Shown piece by piece: positions 36,765 through 47,310 of a DNA stretch of 64,000 nt. Within the stretch, counting starts at the first letter, position 1. Each line of letters starts with the position of its first letter. Source of the DNA: Candidatus Nanopelagicales bacterium (lineage in GTDB: Bacteria; Actinomycetota; Actinomycetes; S36-B12); NCBI GenBank assembly GCA_028687755.1, contig JAQTZL010000009.1, forward strand, positions 16,853 through 80,852, in the 5' to 3' direction. The position numbers and the translations under genes were made by a program. The notes under the pieces are model-generated. The model saw only the letters and a list, made by a program, of their open reading frames with translations. It was not told the origin of the DNA and did no database searches.

Positions 36765-37436
36765 TTAACTTTTTGACCAAATTACAGGAACCTCAAACGT
36801 AGCGGAATCAACCCAATCCAAAGCTCGGTAAGCTTTAAATGACGTTGGTTTTCTCCAAGCTTCGGAGCACCATAACTTAACCTCGATGTCCGGATATTCA
36901 ACGGCTATGGTGTCAAATACCCCCTTCCACCAAAATGGAGGTCGCACGGTTATATGCGCGTTTTCACCGTTTGGTAATGTTGCCGCGGCTTTGTAACACG
37001 CCACGTTAACGATCAAAAGCTTTTTAGTCAAACTGAAAAGCTCTCTCACTACCCTGGGTATATCAGCGACAAAAATGTGCTCTAAGACATCAAAACAAAC
37101 TACAGCGTCAGCTGGTTGTCGCTCGTCTATGTTTCTCGATGGTTCGTAACGATACACGTCCTTAAGCTCGAAGTATTCCTTGGCTGACAAATCACCCTGA
37201 AATCCAGAACTTAGATAATTGCTACCGCCGCAGCCGTAGTCCAATAGCGTCTGCGCGCCTACCGACAGCAGAGCACCTTTCACTGGTTTTTTAAAGAACC
37301 TGATTTCCATGTCGCTGAACACGGTTTTAATGTGCACGTCCTTGATTGTGGTGTAACCACTCAAGACCATGTCAGAATAGAGTGCTATCAGCTGCTGCTG
37401 TTTAGCAGACGGCGTGTACAGTAAGGATGTTTGCAT
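36765..37436 (-). CDS. SAM-dependent methyltransferase
   Basis: 223 aa, class I Rossmann fold: motif I 'TLLDYGCGGSNYL' at 63-75 and motif IV region 'DAVVCFDVLEHIF' near 110-122, followed by 'KLLIVNVAC'. It is the type seen in small-molecule and glycan methyltransferases; no target-recognition domain for DNA is present. A/T-richer than its neighbours, suggesting recent acquisition. It sits between two fibre genes (4 nt from the 335-aa gene), so modification of a fibre, surface glycan or lipid is plausible. Substrate unknown. Confidence 0.75.
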   Translation of the reverse strand: MQTSLLYTPSAKQQQLIALYSDMVLSGYTTIKDVHIKTVFSDMEIRFFKKPVKGALLSVGAQTLLDYGCGGSNYLSSGFQGDLSAKEYFELKDVYRYEPSRNIDERQPADAVVCFDVLEHIFVADIPRVVRELFSLTKKLLIVNVACYKAAATLPNGENAHITVRPPFWWKGVFDTIAVEYPDIEVKLWCSEAWRKPTSFKAYRALDWVDSATFEVPVIWSKS

Positions 37437-37439
37437 GTC

Positions 37440-38447
37440 TTATCGAACTTTACCAGAGACGTAGCCCATGATTTCATGGATAGCTGCGTCAAACTGTGCC
37501 TTGGTCACATAGCCTCCGTCTGTGGTTCCGGCGGCTTCTTCGATGGCGGTGATCTGGGCCTGAAGAGTTTGCATCGCAGCAGACAAGTTGCCCAAGTTGA
37601 CAGCGTGAGCGTTGTCGGTCGGGTTTACCACAGAAAGTGCTCCTGTCATGATACCGCCGGATTTGTCCAGCTTGGTATCCATGCCACTTTGGTAAACATC
37701 GTTGGTCACGTAGTTGGCCAACAAAGAAGCAACGTCTTGCCCTGCGGAGATCAGCTGATCCACGTAGGCTTTGTTGACCGCGTGCTCAGGTTGACCAGGC
37801 ATACCTGGAAGTTCCAAGGGCCCTAGCATGGCGTCGCCGGACTTGCGGATGTAGTTGGTCGATGTACCTGAGTTGAAGTCGCTCAAGAAGTTCTGGATCG
37901 TGGCACTGGTGAAGCTCGCGTTGTTGGCGATCGCGTTAACGATCTCTTGCAGAACTGCCACCAGTTGTTCTTGACCGTAGAACGAACTGTAGTCTTGGTA
38001 GTGGGGTGTGGGAGGCCAAGACGTCGGCAAGTTAGCGATCAGGTCAAAGACGGTCGTACGTGGGTTGTAGGCCTTCTCAGCCAACATGGTCAGCACCAAG
38101 TTGCGATCGACCACTTTGTCACCACCAACGGTCTGGTAGCTTGTGATCTTCAAGATACCATTGGCGTCCAGGTTGTGCAGGGTCAGTGAGCCATACATCT
38201 GTTTGCCTGTGATCCGTGTACCCGTCACATAGGGCAAGGCAAAGCTGAAGTCCACGTCTTCCACCAGAGGTGTTTCGACGTTGTTGACGATCAGGCTCAT
38301 GCCAAAGTTGTCCACGTAGAACGGGGCAAAGTTCGGCACCAGAAAGTGGTAGTCACGGAACTGTGCCTCCGAGACAGTGTGCAGCTCGTTGGTCACACGG
38401 TTCAGTGGACTGACACCTGACGTGTCAAGAGGGTAGGTGGCTGGCAT
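37440..38447 (-). CDS. Fibre/baseplate adaptor protein, 335 aa
   Basis: The N-terminal module 'MPATYPLD....N.V.NELHT' is shared with the 363-aa structural protein. The C-terminal half carries the fibre repeat seen in the 1462-aa protein ('RKSGDAMLGPLELPGMP', 'LDKSGGIMTGALSV', 'HAVNKAYVDQL'). It therefore joins a baseplate-anchoring head to a short fibre shaft. The order adaptor, methyltransferase, long fibre suggests an operon. No enzymatic motif. Confidence 0.75.
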   Translation of the reverse strand: MPATYPLDTSGVSPLNRVTNELHTVSEAQFRDYHFLVPNFAPFYVDNFGMSLIVNNVETPLVEDVDFSFALPYVTGTRITGKQMYGSLTLHNLDANGILKITSYQTVGGDKVVDRNLVLTMLAEKAYNPRTTVFDLIANLPTSWPPTPHYQDYSSFYGQEQLVAVLQEIVNAIANNASFTSATIQNFLSDFNSGTSTNYIRKSGDAMLGPLELPGMPGQPEHAVNKAYVDQLISAGQDVASLLANYVTNDVYQSGMDTKLDKSGGIMTGALSVVNPTDNAHAVNLGNLSAAMQTLQAQITAIEEAAGTTDGGYVTKAQFDAAIHEIMGYVSGKVR

Positions 38448-38500
38448 GGGGTGTCCTTTGTTAAGAAATCAAAAAATCTCCTAGAGAGCAATGTCGATTA

Positions 38501-38538
38501 GCAAAAAAGAAAAACCACCCAGGGGCGGTCTTCTTTCC
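38501..38538 (-). terminator. Cassette-type terminator, copy 3
   Basis: The plus strand reads GCAAAAAAGAAAAACCACCC then a GGCGGT arm. It is a diverged member of the four-copy terminator family (see findings) and closes the 128-aa gene. Confidence 0.75.
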
Positions 38539-38545
38539 TGGCGGT

Positions 38546-38932
38546 TTACCAGTGTGTGGCCAAGTAGTATGCCGCAAACTGTTCCCAGGTTTGAAACACC
38601 AGAGGTTCCTGCTGCTTGCCTGGGTCGGCATCAGCCAGGGCAATCTTCCCGTTCAAAAGGAAGTGCGCGGTCTTGCCATTTTCAAACTTGATGGCGTTTC
38701 CCGCACCCACTGTTACCAGGTTCAACCCTGCTACAAACCTTTTGTAACAGTCTGTGCGCTTCTCCAGATACACTTTGGATGCAGTCAGATCACCAGCCAG
38801 ACTTTTTGCGTCCAGGAACTGGTGCTCACCTCGGTTGGAGACCAGTGAATGCCCGTTTGTCGAATCCATATTTGACCGGACTATCAATTTTCCACTGACG
38901 TTGAACGGGGCTGTTGTCGATCCTTGTGTCAT
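38546..38932 (-). CDS. Accessory cassette protein, 128 aa
   Basis: Soluble, with no domain I recognise. The C-terminal 'VFQTWEQFAAYYLATHW' is aromatic and helical. It sits in a single-gene cassette: CATRTATA promoter, conserved leader with AAGGAGTTCAAC directly before ATG, gene, then the shared terminator. Placement between structural and RNAP genes, and a leader shared with the AcrIII-1-like gene, mark it as an early accessory (possibly anti-host) gene. That is inference from context. Confidence 0.65.
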   Translation of the reverse strand: MTQGSTTAPFNVSGKLIVRSNMDSTNGHSLVSNRGEHQFLDAKSLAGDLTASKVYLEKRTDCYKRFVAGLNLVTVGAGNAIKFENGKTAHFLLNGKIALADADPGKQQEPLVFQTWEQFAAYYLATHW

Positions 38933-38993
38933 GTTGAACTCCTTTATCCTCCACTGCTAACCGTCAAACGCGGTGAGATCAGTAGAATATGTT
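38933..38993 (-). promoter_or_regulatory. Conserved accessory 5' leader, copy C
   Basis: AUUCUACUG can pair with CAGUGGAG(G/A)U just before AAAGGAG. Same architecture as copies A and B, with different bases in the stem. Confidence 0.65.
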
Positions 38994-39008
38994 CAGTAAG
39001 TATACATG
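38994..39008 (-). promoter_or_regulatory. CATRTATAnnnACTG promoter motif
   Basis: The minus strand reads CATGTATACTTACTG; transcription would enter leader copy C. Confidence 0.65.
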
Positions 39009-39024
39009 TATTTAAAAAGAGATC

Positions 39025-39055
39025 AGATGCACGGGTGCCAAGCACCCGTGCATCT
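39025..39055 (-). terminator. Terminator after the virion RNAP beta gene
   Basis: AGATGCACGGGTGC/GCACCCGTGCATCT, a 14-bp perfect stem with a CAA loop, 8 nt past the stop. Confidence 0.85.
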
Positions 39056-39062
39056 GTCTTAC

Positions 39063-42000
39063 TTAACTACCGAAGTAGATGTCTGCCACCTGTCGTGAGG
39101 CTTTCTTCATGATCCGTCCAGCCAGCCCCATCAGGATAGGACTCTCTGTCACACGGTTCACGATACTCACGTAACTGAACTTGGCGTCGATAGGGTCACC
39201 AGACTCTGTGCGGATGTCAGACCTGAAGACATCGGACACCACAGACTTCATCTGTGATCCGAAGACACCCTTGTCTGCCACAGCCTGGGTCAGCTTGGTC
39301 TCGATGAAGACTTTCAGCTCGAACGTGTTAGGTAAGAGGTTCTTGCCCTCAGAGCGGTACTCGCTGTTTTCACGGTTGGTCTTGCTCTCCTCGAAGGTGT
39401 GCCTGGTCTCTTCGTAGAGCTGTTTGTCCATCTGCTGCGCAAGCTTCTTGACAGTCGGAGACATGTCACTCAGCTCACCGTTGTACTTCATCTCGTACCT
39501 GAAGATAGTCCCATCCATCTTGGCTTTGGGTGAGACGTTCGACAGGTGCTTCAGCATCTCGATGCTGGATTCAGAGAGGTTGGAGTAATCAGCGTTTTCG
39601 TCCACCACAGTAAAGAGCACGTCGTTGGGTGTGACCTTGCTGCCTTCAGGAAGGAGGTTGATGATGTTCTTCTGGAACTCCAGAACAAAGATCTTCTCCT
39701 TGATGTAGGACGTAGAAGCTTCTTTGCTGAGCTTGGGGGACACAGCTGACGAGTCTTCGTACACCGAGTCTTCCATGGACAGTGCCACAGTGATAGCCTG
39801 ATTGAACTTCATGATCAGTCTGGACGGGTTCAGCCAGTCTGGCTCAAAGAAACCCGTGTTGTAGGCGATGATGTCGTCCTTAGAGACTTTCTTGCCTTTG
39901 TCCAGTGTGGTGGCGATGCTGTGCTTGTAGACAGAGCCTTCCATGCGGCCGTAGGTGTTACCGATGCGATAGCCCACCACCTTGCCTGTCTTATATTCAA
40001 CGGTGATGAGTTTGTCGGTCTTCTCTATGACAGTGCCGTCACCTTCTGCTTTTGCGCAGTAGAGCTTACCAACTTTGTAGGGCATGATATACTCATACCC
40101 TGTTCGGACGATGGGCTGGTGATAGCCATCAGCGGCGATCGTATGTCCGTTCTGGATACTGATGAACCCTCGAAATCTTCAGTCAAGGTCGTTGTGTCGC
40201 TTCACAGCGGTCACTCTCTTCTTGACCCGCACCATAACGTGCAGCTTCAGGATTTCCCTGAAGTCTAGACTATGTCATCACCCTCTGTATCAACAGGTGG
40301 GGTGCTTCCTATTTCGAGACCACTTGGTCTCTACTCTACTCGCTTCCAGCTTAGCTGTGCTTTCGATAGTCGTTGAGCCCGCTACTCGGTGAGTAGATCG
40401 GCTGCAGGTTGAGCAATCTTCAAAACTGTTACCTTACCCTGATAGTTACTCAGGCCACGTGTGTGTCGCCACCTACGCTTGGTGTTTGAAGCTCTAAGCT
40501 TTTTCCTGCAATTAAGGAAGTTTTTCTCAACCTCTTTCGAGGAGGAGGGACATAACTGAACTGTTTAAACTCAAGCTCTTCCGAAGCGTATTTGTATAGC
40601 TACAAACCGTTCTACGGTGCCTCAAGTTTCAGCTCAATTCACATATCCTCTTGGGATCATCTAGCTCGGCCATAGGAGCCAGTAGGGTACTTGTGGAGAA
40701 CTTCAGTTCGGGATGCTCTTCGTGCAATTGATTCCCGGGGTCAATCTTTCCTCGGATGTTGCTGATCTTGGCGTATGGTGTCAAGAAGAAGTTCAGACCC
40801 ACATCGCTGCTGTCGACAGTAGCTTCTGATACCAGACCTGCGTCGTTTTTGTGAAACCTTCTCAGGTACTCTGGTGTGGCTGACTTGTTCAGTCCATCTG
40901 CGCCGGAGAACGTGACGGACTCCACTTCCTTCAAGTCGATGATAGGGTTGGACTCTTCGGTGATCTTGACCGTGGTGTCTCGTGTCACCGCGTTCCATAC
41001 CGCGTAAGGATCCAACTCGATCTTGCCTTTGCCGTTGCCCGTCAGCTTGTGTTTTCTGACAGACTCTGCCAAGACACGGTACATCAGGCTTGGTATCCGA
41101 TCGTAGCCCCGGATCTTGTTGCCAGCGTGCGGATCATTGGGGTCTTCGTGTTGGAACGTCTCCAACATGTTGTTAGCTCTGAGGAGAAGCTTCAGGTACT
41201 CATGGGGTTCGTTCATACCCTTCAAGTCAGCTGCCGCGATAGGGTCGATAAAGAGCTGTCTGAGGAGGTCCATCTCCTTCAGATGGATCACACCACAGTT
41301 GCGATGCTCCAAGAGTTCCAGGTAGACCTCTTTCAGGCCAAAGGACTCAATGGGGTATGACTTGGTGATGTCCTTGTAGAACAAGAACCCAGAGAACAGA
41401 AGTCGCTTCTCTTCGGTGTCTGTCACAACCACCAGCTTGGCGTTGTCAAACCTGAGAACGATTTCGTTCTTGGTGGGCTGGTATTGTTTTCTGGCTTCCA
41501 GGACAGTGAACTTGGTCTTGGTAACCGCAAGCAGGTTCTGGAGACCAACGTGGTAGGCGAGCACCACGCCTAAAGGGATAGCGTCCCCAAGAATCTTGAC
41601 AGTCGAGAAGTTGGACGGGAAAGACTCACCAGCGTATCCAAGAAGGTCTTCCAGTGATCCCAGATGCTCGTGGTTACCACCCTTGCTGTAGAGATGGATG
41701 TCACTGTTGATGTCCATGACCAGGATACGCTTGTCTTTCCGGAACCCGCAGTAAGTCATGCGCTTCTCTGGCTCTGACCTGGAGTAGCCATGAACACCGA
41801 TGTACGTGTCTTTGTCCAGGTGGTCCTTAGCGACCGACTCGTCGAAACTGAACGTGTAGTCATCTGTAGAGACTTCCTTGAAGTCACGTGACATCATCGC
41901 GTAAGCGTTAGGAACGTGGCTCAAGTTGTTGTAGACGTTGCCTGGAAGGATCCGTTTGATCTTTCCAGTTTGTTGCAGGTAGTCGTCTTTGATACGGGTC

Positions 42001-43922
42001 GTGATCTGGGCGTACTTGTCGTAAGCCCTGCGCTCTGTGCGCTCTACAAAGAGCTTGCCGTAAGCTGTGGTGAGCGCCACACGCGCTGGTCCGATCTTGC
42101 GGATAGGGACTTCTGTCCGTTGACGACGCATGCGAAGCTTGATGCCCGAGACAATCATCTCACCTTCGTCGTTGATCGTGGGAAGTCGAAAGTACACCGT
42201 AGACTCTTTGCCCCTGAGGGGTTTCAGGGTGAGCTTGTGGACGTCATACTTGCCACTGGACGTGCCGACCCTGTCAACTTCGTAGCCCTTGATGACCACG
42301 CCCGCTTTTTCCAAGTGAGAGACAGCGGCCAGCACATCCTTCTTGTAGACTTTGTCCACGTAGTGCTTGTCATGACTCATCAGCGTTTCATGCTTCCAGT
42401 AGTCAGGGACAAGGTTGTTGTCCATCTTGATCTCTGAAGCTTCGGGCGGAGGGATCTCCAGCTCAGGTGGGACGATCTTGTCGATGTCCAGAAGCTGATC
42501 ACCGTACGGAGATTTCAGCTCCTTGCGAGTGGTCACCAGTTTCTTCAGGGAACGGATCTCTGAGGTAGCGACACCTCCTGACATCTGGGCTTCGGTGATG
42601 ATCTCGGTATAGACGTCTTCTGGTGTAGAGTCTTTCAGAACAGCCTGAAGGTGATGATCGTCGTAGTTCACATGGAAATGCGACTGAGCATCTGGGGTGT
42701 CTGCTGTTTCTTCAGACACCTGTGCTTCGGCGGCCTGTATGGACTTGATGAACAGATCATCAGTCACACCAGAGATCTCTGCTGAGCTGGTCTCGATCAT
42801 GGAGTCCAGTGACATCTCTGGGAAGTCATCGAACTTGTCCAACTCTGGTGATGCGAGCTGCTTGGGCGGGGTTTGTGTGACCGACTTCTTGACCGCTGAC
42901 TGGATAGCGTAGTCAGGTTTGCGATCCTCAGGAGAGGGGTTGACAGAACTTTCGGGATCTTCCTCGAAGTCGTCCGTCTCTGGCACCTGAGGAAAGTCAA
43001 TGTTGGTTTGATCCGTAAGCGTCATTTCACCTGGATCAGCTGCTTCCAGTTTGGCCACCACCGCAGTCTGGATCTTCAGGAGCGCCACGATGAAGAAACG
43101 CTGGACTTTATCCACGTTGTACTTGGTCTTCAGAGGAAGCTCGTTCTCTTCCGACAGACCCACCAGGTCTGACAGCTTGAAGAAGCAACTGTGGCCCTTG
43201 TAGGTCATTTCCATGGTGATCTGTGGTGTCACCTCTACCGGGATCACAGACATCACTGAGCGACTTCTGGTGGCCTCTGAGAGGTACATGAACAACTGGA
43301 GGATGTTGTTCAGGTGGGGGTTGGTGACCACCCTGGCGTACGTGTTGGATTTCTGCTTCAGCAGAGTTTGGATAGCTGCTGGGGAAGGTATCAGTGACGG
43401 GACGGTCAGTTGCACAAACTGGTTGGATGATGGTGCGGCTTTGCACATCTTGACCACAGAAGCCCAGTACGTGGAGAACACGTTGGTGTGCCAGCTGATA
43501 TGGCTGGTCACGCTGGTCTTCAGTTTGTAGCGGTCTTTGAGGAGGTTGTAGTTGACGATCGAATTGACCGTGATGTCGGTGTTAGGCTCAGTGAACAGAT
43601 CCACCAGGCGAAAGCTTTTGGTGTTGTCTTCGCGCCACTTGAGGATTTCTTGTTGGGGGTTCCGATTGTGAACAGAAACCACTTCCAGCTGGGTCTCTGC
43701 GTCAACCACGTTGGTCAACGGGATCCGTTTGTTGTGAGGAAGATTGCCCAGGAAGGTCAGACTTCGGACAGGCATCCGGACATCAGAGTCAATGTCCAGG
43801 TAGTGGAAAACAGTCTCTCTGGGCGGCTGGACTTGGTCACGTTCAACGACAGGGGGAGACATCAACTGAAGTGGGGTGCGAACACCTTGCTTCAGTAGAA
43901 ACTGGGATTGGGCTAAAAGCAT
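39063..43922 (-). CDS. Virion-type RNA polymerase beta subunit, interrupted by a group I intron
   Basis: Spliced gene: exon 1 is 43922-40645 and exon 2 is 40167-39063 (about 1460 aa). ATG 43922 has AAAGG upstream. Exon 1 ends in 'LLAPMAELDDPKR', the counterpart of beta 'FLEHDDANRALMGSN'. Exon 2 opens with 'FISIQNGHTIAADGYHQPIVRTGYEY' (beta: MQRQAVPLL...GTGMER) and continues to 'GKKVSKDDIIAYN', 'MEDSVYEDS' and 'ADKGVFGSQMK' (beta: NKGVISR). Without splicing, translation stops at a TGA inside the intron (40629-40631). An acidic insertion of about 150 aa lies near residues 350-500. This matches the phiKZ gp178-type subunit of the RNAP packaged in the virion and injected to transcribe early genes. 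The set assignment is from memory of phiKZ. Confidence 0.85.
40168..40644 (-). ncRNA. ORF-less group I intron in the RNAP beta gene
   Basis: About 477 nt. The core is recognisable on the minus strand: P element AATTGCAGGAAA near 40503-40516, R element GCTCAACGACTATCG near 40363-40378, and S element ATAGTCTAGAC near 40263-40273, with P7 pairing GACTA/TAGTC. The P1 helix pairs exon end GGAU with GUCC around 40540-40550, giving the required U-G wobble at the splice site. Lower-stem extension AGCUGAA/UUCAGUU supports it. The 3' site (40167/40168, joining AT|G) is the best in-frame choice ending in G; a site 3 nt earlier (40170/40171) is also possible. There is no endonuclease gene inside. Confidence 0.85.
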
Positions 43923-43947
43923 GTGATGCCTTTCTGTGTTTGAGGGG

Positions 43948-44247
43948 TCAAACGATCGTTTCAGGCTTTTTGTCTGTGCGGTGCCTGAGGAGATAGGCGT
44001 CTTGTTTACGCGTGATCTCCAAGGTAACAACCAGGTCTGGGGTCGGGCAAAAGACAACCTTGAAACACATCAGCGATCGAAGACCTGCTTCCATCTCACG
44101 CAACAGACTTCTGCACTCTCTTCCTGAGTTTCGGTGGCCAACTGTACTCCCAAAAAACAAGGTATAGTCGGTACTGGGTGGTACAAGTTCACGGAGTCTC
44201 TGACGGAGAACTTCTTCTTTGCAGGTGTGGATCAAGGTAAAACTCAT
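43948..44247 (-). CDS. Hypothetical protein, 99 aa
   Basis: A small basic protein with Arg/Leu-rich helices ('RQRLRELVP', 'LLREMEAGLRSLM') and no recognised motif. GGAG precedes its ATG, and 25 nt separate it from the RNAP beta gene, so it is likely co-transcribed with it. It starts a minus-strand operon divergent from the terminase. Confidence 0.6.
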   Translation of the reverse strand: MSFTLIHTCKEEVLRQRLRELVPPSTDYTLFFGSTVGHRNSGRECRSLLREMEAGLRSLMCFKVVFCPTPDLVVTLEITRKQDAYLLRHRTDKKPETIV

Positions 44248-44344
44248 GGCTTAGGCTCCAGGTAGGGATGGTCGAAGAATGGTTGAAAAGTGGAAACAAG
44301 TTAAATTGACTGATTAAACTCTTTTTTCACTGTGAGGTGAAGCG
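44248..44344. promoter_or_regulatory. Divergent promoter region between the RNAP beta operon and terminase
   Basis: 97 nt, A/T-rich ('gttaaattgactgattaaac'), with GAGGTGAAG before the terminase ATG. No CATATATA motif is present, so the terminase and this beta operon probably use a different (late-type) promoter class. Confidence 0.4.
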
Positions 44345-46486
44345 ATGACCACTATACTGTTCTCTCAGGACTGGTTGAAGCACCGTGGTGCCACCGTTCA
44401 CTACAACACAACAAATCCAAGCTTTTTGAAGTTGGCTGAGGTTTATCACCGCATGGGGGTGAAGAACAACGTCTTCCATCTGGCACTGTTGAACCCGCAG
44501 CTGGCTAACGTAGATCCGTACGCACCTGATCTTCCGTTGAAGGTCCAGGGCATGATAGCGCAGGAGTGCAAGCTGAACTTCTGGTACTATCTCAGAGAGA
44601 TAGAAAGGATCCCGACACCTGGTAGCACGGTGGCCACCAAGTTCCAAGCCAACCGCATGAACATCGCGCTGTACTGGCTGTACTTCAATCACGTCATGAC
44701 CATCGCGGTGATTCTGCGTCAGAATGGCAAGACCACGACCATCACTGCGCTAGGCAAGTACCTGCTGAACTTTGGCACTCTGAATAACACCATCAACTTG
44801 TTGACCAAGTCTGAAGGTCTGAAGGCTGAGACTTTGCTCAGACTGAAGGCCATGTACAACGAGTTGCCACCTTACCTGAACTTCTCTAGCCGTGGTGACC
44901 TGTTCAACACCGAGATGGTTCACCTGAAAGCTTTCCAAAACAAGTTTCAAGGGCACTTGTCCTCTGCGTCAGAGAAGCAGGCTGACAAGGTAGGTCGAGG
45001 CTTTGTGTCACCCACCAGTTTGGTCGATGAAGCGTGCTTTGTGGAAAACATCGAAACAGCTGTGGCGGCTATGCTGATGTCTGGTAACTTTGCTCGACGT
45101 GCCGCTGAGAAAGCAGGACATCCTTTCGGTACGCTGTTCACCACAACGGCTGGAGATATCGATGACCGTGACGGTGGCTTTATCTACGAGTTGGCCACAG
45201 GAGCCACTCTCTGGGATGAGAAGTACTACGACAGCATGGATCTGAAGTCGCTGAACGAAATCATCTACAAGAACTGCACAGCCAACAAGAACGGCTTTAA
45301 GCGCCCTATGGTGCACCTGACACTCAGCTACCTTCAGTTGGGTCTGGATGACGAGTGGCTCAGAAAGACGCTGGAAGAAAACGTGTCTACGCCAGAGAAC
45401 TTGGCGCGTGATCTCTTCAACCAGTGGAGAACAGGGTCTAAGCGGTCACCTATCGACAAACACCTGCTGGACATCCTCAGACAACATGAGTGCCCTACGG
45501 CACACAGCGAGTTCTATGCACCTTACAACCACCTGCTGCGGTGGTCTATCGACAAAGAGGAAGTCGGCCGACGCATTCAGCACAACCACAGCTTCATCAT
45601 CGGTGTGGATACATCTGACGGCTCAGGTGGTGACGATATCTCCTTTGTGGTACGTGACCATGTGATCGGTGACGTGATCTGTGTCACGACTTTCAACGAG
45701 ATCAACTTGATCACAGTGGCTGATATGTTCTTCAGTTTCATGATGGACTACCCTAACACCATGATGAACATGGAGCGCAAGAGTTCTGCCGCTGCTTTGA
45801 TTGACTTCATGATCCTGAAGTTCTGTGCGGCTGGTATCAACCCGTTTACGCGGATGTACAACACCATCTTCCAGAACAAAGAGCAATACAAAAAAGAATA
45901 CGAAGCTATCATCAGAGCTCGACCCGATGAAGTGGAGGTCTTCACAACCTACAAGAAACACATCGGCTTTGTGACCTCTGGCTCTGGTGTGACTTCTCGT
46001 TCTGAACTGTACAGCACGACACTGAACCACATGCTGAAATTCACAGCAAGTGTGACACGAGACCCGGCTTTGATCAAGCAGATCAGCTCTTTGGTGATCA
46101 TCAACAACCGCATCGATCACCCCGCAGGTGGTAACGACGACTTGGTCATCGGTGCTTTGTTAAGCTACTGGGTTCTGATCAACGGGCGTAACCTGCATCT
46201 GTACGGTATCGACACTTCAAGTATCCTGAGAAACAACACGGTCTACCTGAAGGAGAAGTACAAGAACGAAGAGGATGAGTACGACCACGCTGAGATGATG
46301 GCGTTGGAAGCTGAGTTCAACCGGCTGTTGGACGACTACAGGGCCGAACGTAACCCTATCTTGGCACAGCGTTTGGAACTGAAGATCAAACACATCGCTG
46401 GAAGCATTCGGTCCGATAGCAACATCGTGTCTGTGGAAGAACTGTTGAGCAACATCGCTCGTGAGAAACGCGTAACTCGATTGTAA
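44345..46486 (+). CDS. terL: Terminase large subunit
   Basis: 713 aa. ATPase: Walker A-like 'RQNGKTT' at 125-131 and Walker B 'TSLVDEA' at 224-230. RNase H-like nuclease: 'IIGVDTSDGSGGDD' near 417-431 (first Asp), 'NMERKSSA' near 476, and 'GGNDDLVIG' near 594 (last Asp pair). It is the motor that cuts and pumps DNA into the prohead at the portal. It stands alone on the plus strand, divergent from the RNAP beta operon, and ends against a cassette terminator. Confidence 0.93.
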   Translation: MTTILFSQDWLKHRGATVHYNTTNPSFLKLAEVYHRMGVKNNVFHLALLNPQLANVDPYAPDLPLKVQGMIAQECKLNFWYYLREIERIPTPGSTVATKFQANRMNIALYWLYFNHVMTIAVILRQNGKTTTITALGKYLLNFGTLNNTINLLTKSEGLKAETLLRLKAMYNELPPYLNFSSRGDLFNTEMVHLKAFQNKFQGHLSSASEKQADKVGRGFVSPTSLVDEACFVENIETAVAAMLMSGNFARRAAEKAGHPFGTLFTTTAGDIDDRDGGFIYELATGATLWDEKYYDSMDLKSLNEIIYKNCTANKNGFKRPMVHLTLSYLQLGLDDEWLRKTLEENVSTPENLARDLFNQWRTGSKRSPIDKHLLDILRQHECPTAHSEFYAPYNHLLRWSIDKEEVGRRIQHNHSFIIGVDTSDGSGGDDISFVVRDHVIGDVICVTTFNEINLITVADMFFSFMMDYPNTMMNMERKSSAAALIDFMILKFCAAGINPFTRMYNTIFQNKEQYKKEYEAIIRARPDEVEVFTTYKKHIGFVTSGSGVTSRSELYSTTLNHMLKFTASVTRDPALIKQISSLVIINNRIDHPAGGNDDLVIGALLSYWVLINGRNLHLYGIDTSSILRNNTVYLKEKYKNEEDEYDHAEMMALEAEFNRLLDDYRAERNPILAQRLELKIKHIAGSIRSDSNIVSVEELLSNIAREKRVTRL

Positions 46487-46487
46487 G

Positions 46488-46523
46488 GCAAAAAAGAAAA
46501 GCCACCCCACGGTGGTCTTTTCT
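46488..46523. terminator. Cassette-type terminator, copy 1
   Basis: GCAAAAAAGAAAAG then CCACC/GGTGG then TCTTTTCT. A-rich on one side and T-rich on the other, so it can stop both the terminase transcript and the facing minus-strand cassette. Confidence 0.85.
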
Positions 46524-46541
46524 AACCCTCTGTTCGAGAGG

Positions 46542-47310
46542 CTGGATGGTTTATCGGAACCCCATCCAGGTTCGGATCGCCTGCTGGTAACCCACTGACC
46601 GCTCTTGCTCCATTTGTCTCAGCAAGACCTCTGGATGCCGATGCGCGGTTTCGCGTCCCGGCACGCGTGTGCAGCGCCAGGTCAGCCACCCATTCACGGG
46701 GTGGGTTGTTACAACCACCCCTTTTGGAAGGCTGACTTTGTCCCAGTTGACGGCTGGGTCAGTCGGGTGGCGACACACCGATATCGCGATATCGGTGTGT
46801 CCTGGACGAGCGGCTGGCACGACACCGGCCGCAACCAGCGCGGCTGTCCCTTCCAGGCAGACGGCCGATTCCGGCAGTCCTGTAACCGCGAGGAATTCGC
46901 GGTACACGGCTGTCACTGTGGCTCGGTCCGGTCCTGTGGTCCGAGGTTTCACCACCCCCAGTTCCACCGCAGTGGGTGGCGCCCCCGTTGCCGCGAACAA
47001 CTCAAGCTGGGCCGCGCGCAGTTGGGGGTATTTTGCAGTGATCTCGAAGGCAGACCACTTCAGGGTGGTACCACCGATCGACACCTCCACGGGAGTGGTT
47101 CCGCCTAGCGGAACCGCCTTCATGGTTCCGCGGTTGGGTAGCACCTCAAGTGCTACCAGGTCGAACTTGCGGCGAAGCAGTGCAAGTTCGACCTTAGTGA
47201 GTTTCTTCTTCTCTTCGCGCTTCTGTGCAAAGAGAGTGTTAAACTCAACTATGGCCGCTTCCCAGGCCACCCAGGCCTCAGCGCGGGAGCGCGAGGCTGG
47301 TCCTCGCGCT
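46542..47310. repeat. Array of perfect inverted repeats inside a coding sequence
   Basis: Perfect stems include CTGGATGG (46542/46562), ACCGCGA (46885/46897), the palindrome GGTGGTACCACC (47064), GGTTCCGC (47097/47108, with a second partner at 47124), GGTAGCAC (47137/47150), AGGTCGAACTTGC (47158/47182) and AGCGCGAGG (47288/47302). Confidence 0.85.

Noticed and set aside
38546..38932. The 128-aa cassette gene as a fourth hairpin-dense gene
   Set aside because: It has a few stems (for example CTGTTAC/GTAACAG) but far fewer than the three GC-rich cassette genes.
40086..40628. Intergenic spacer between two separate RNAP genes
   Set aside because: The flanks join into one continuous beta subunit, the frame stays open to about 40175 on the 3' side, and group I core elements are present.
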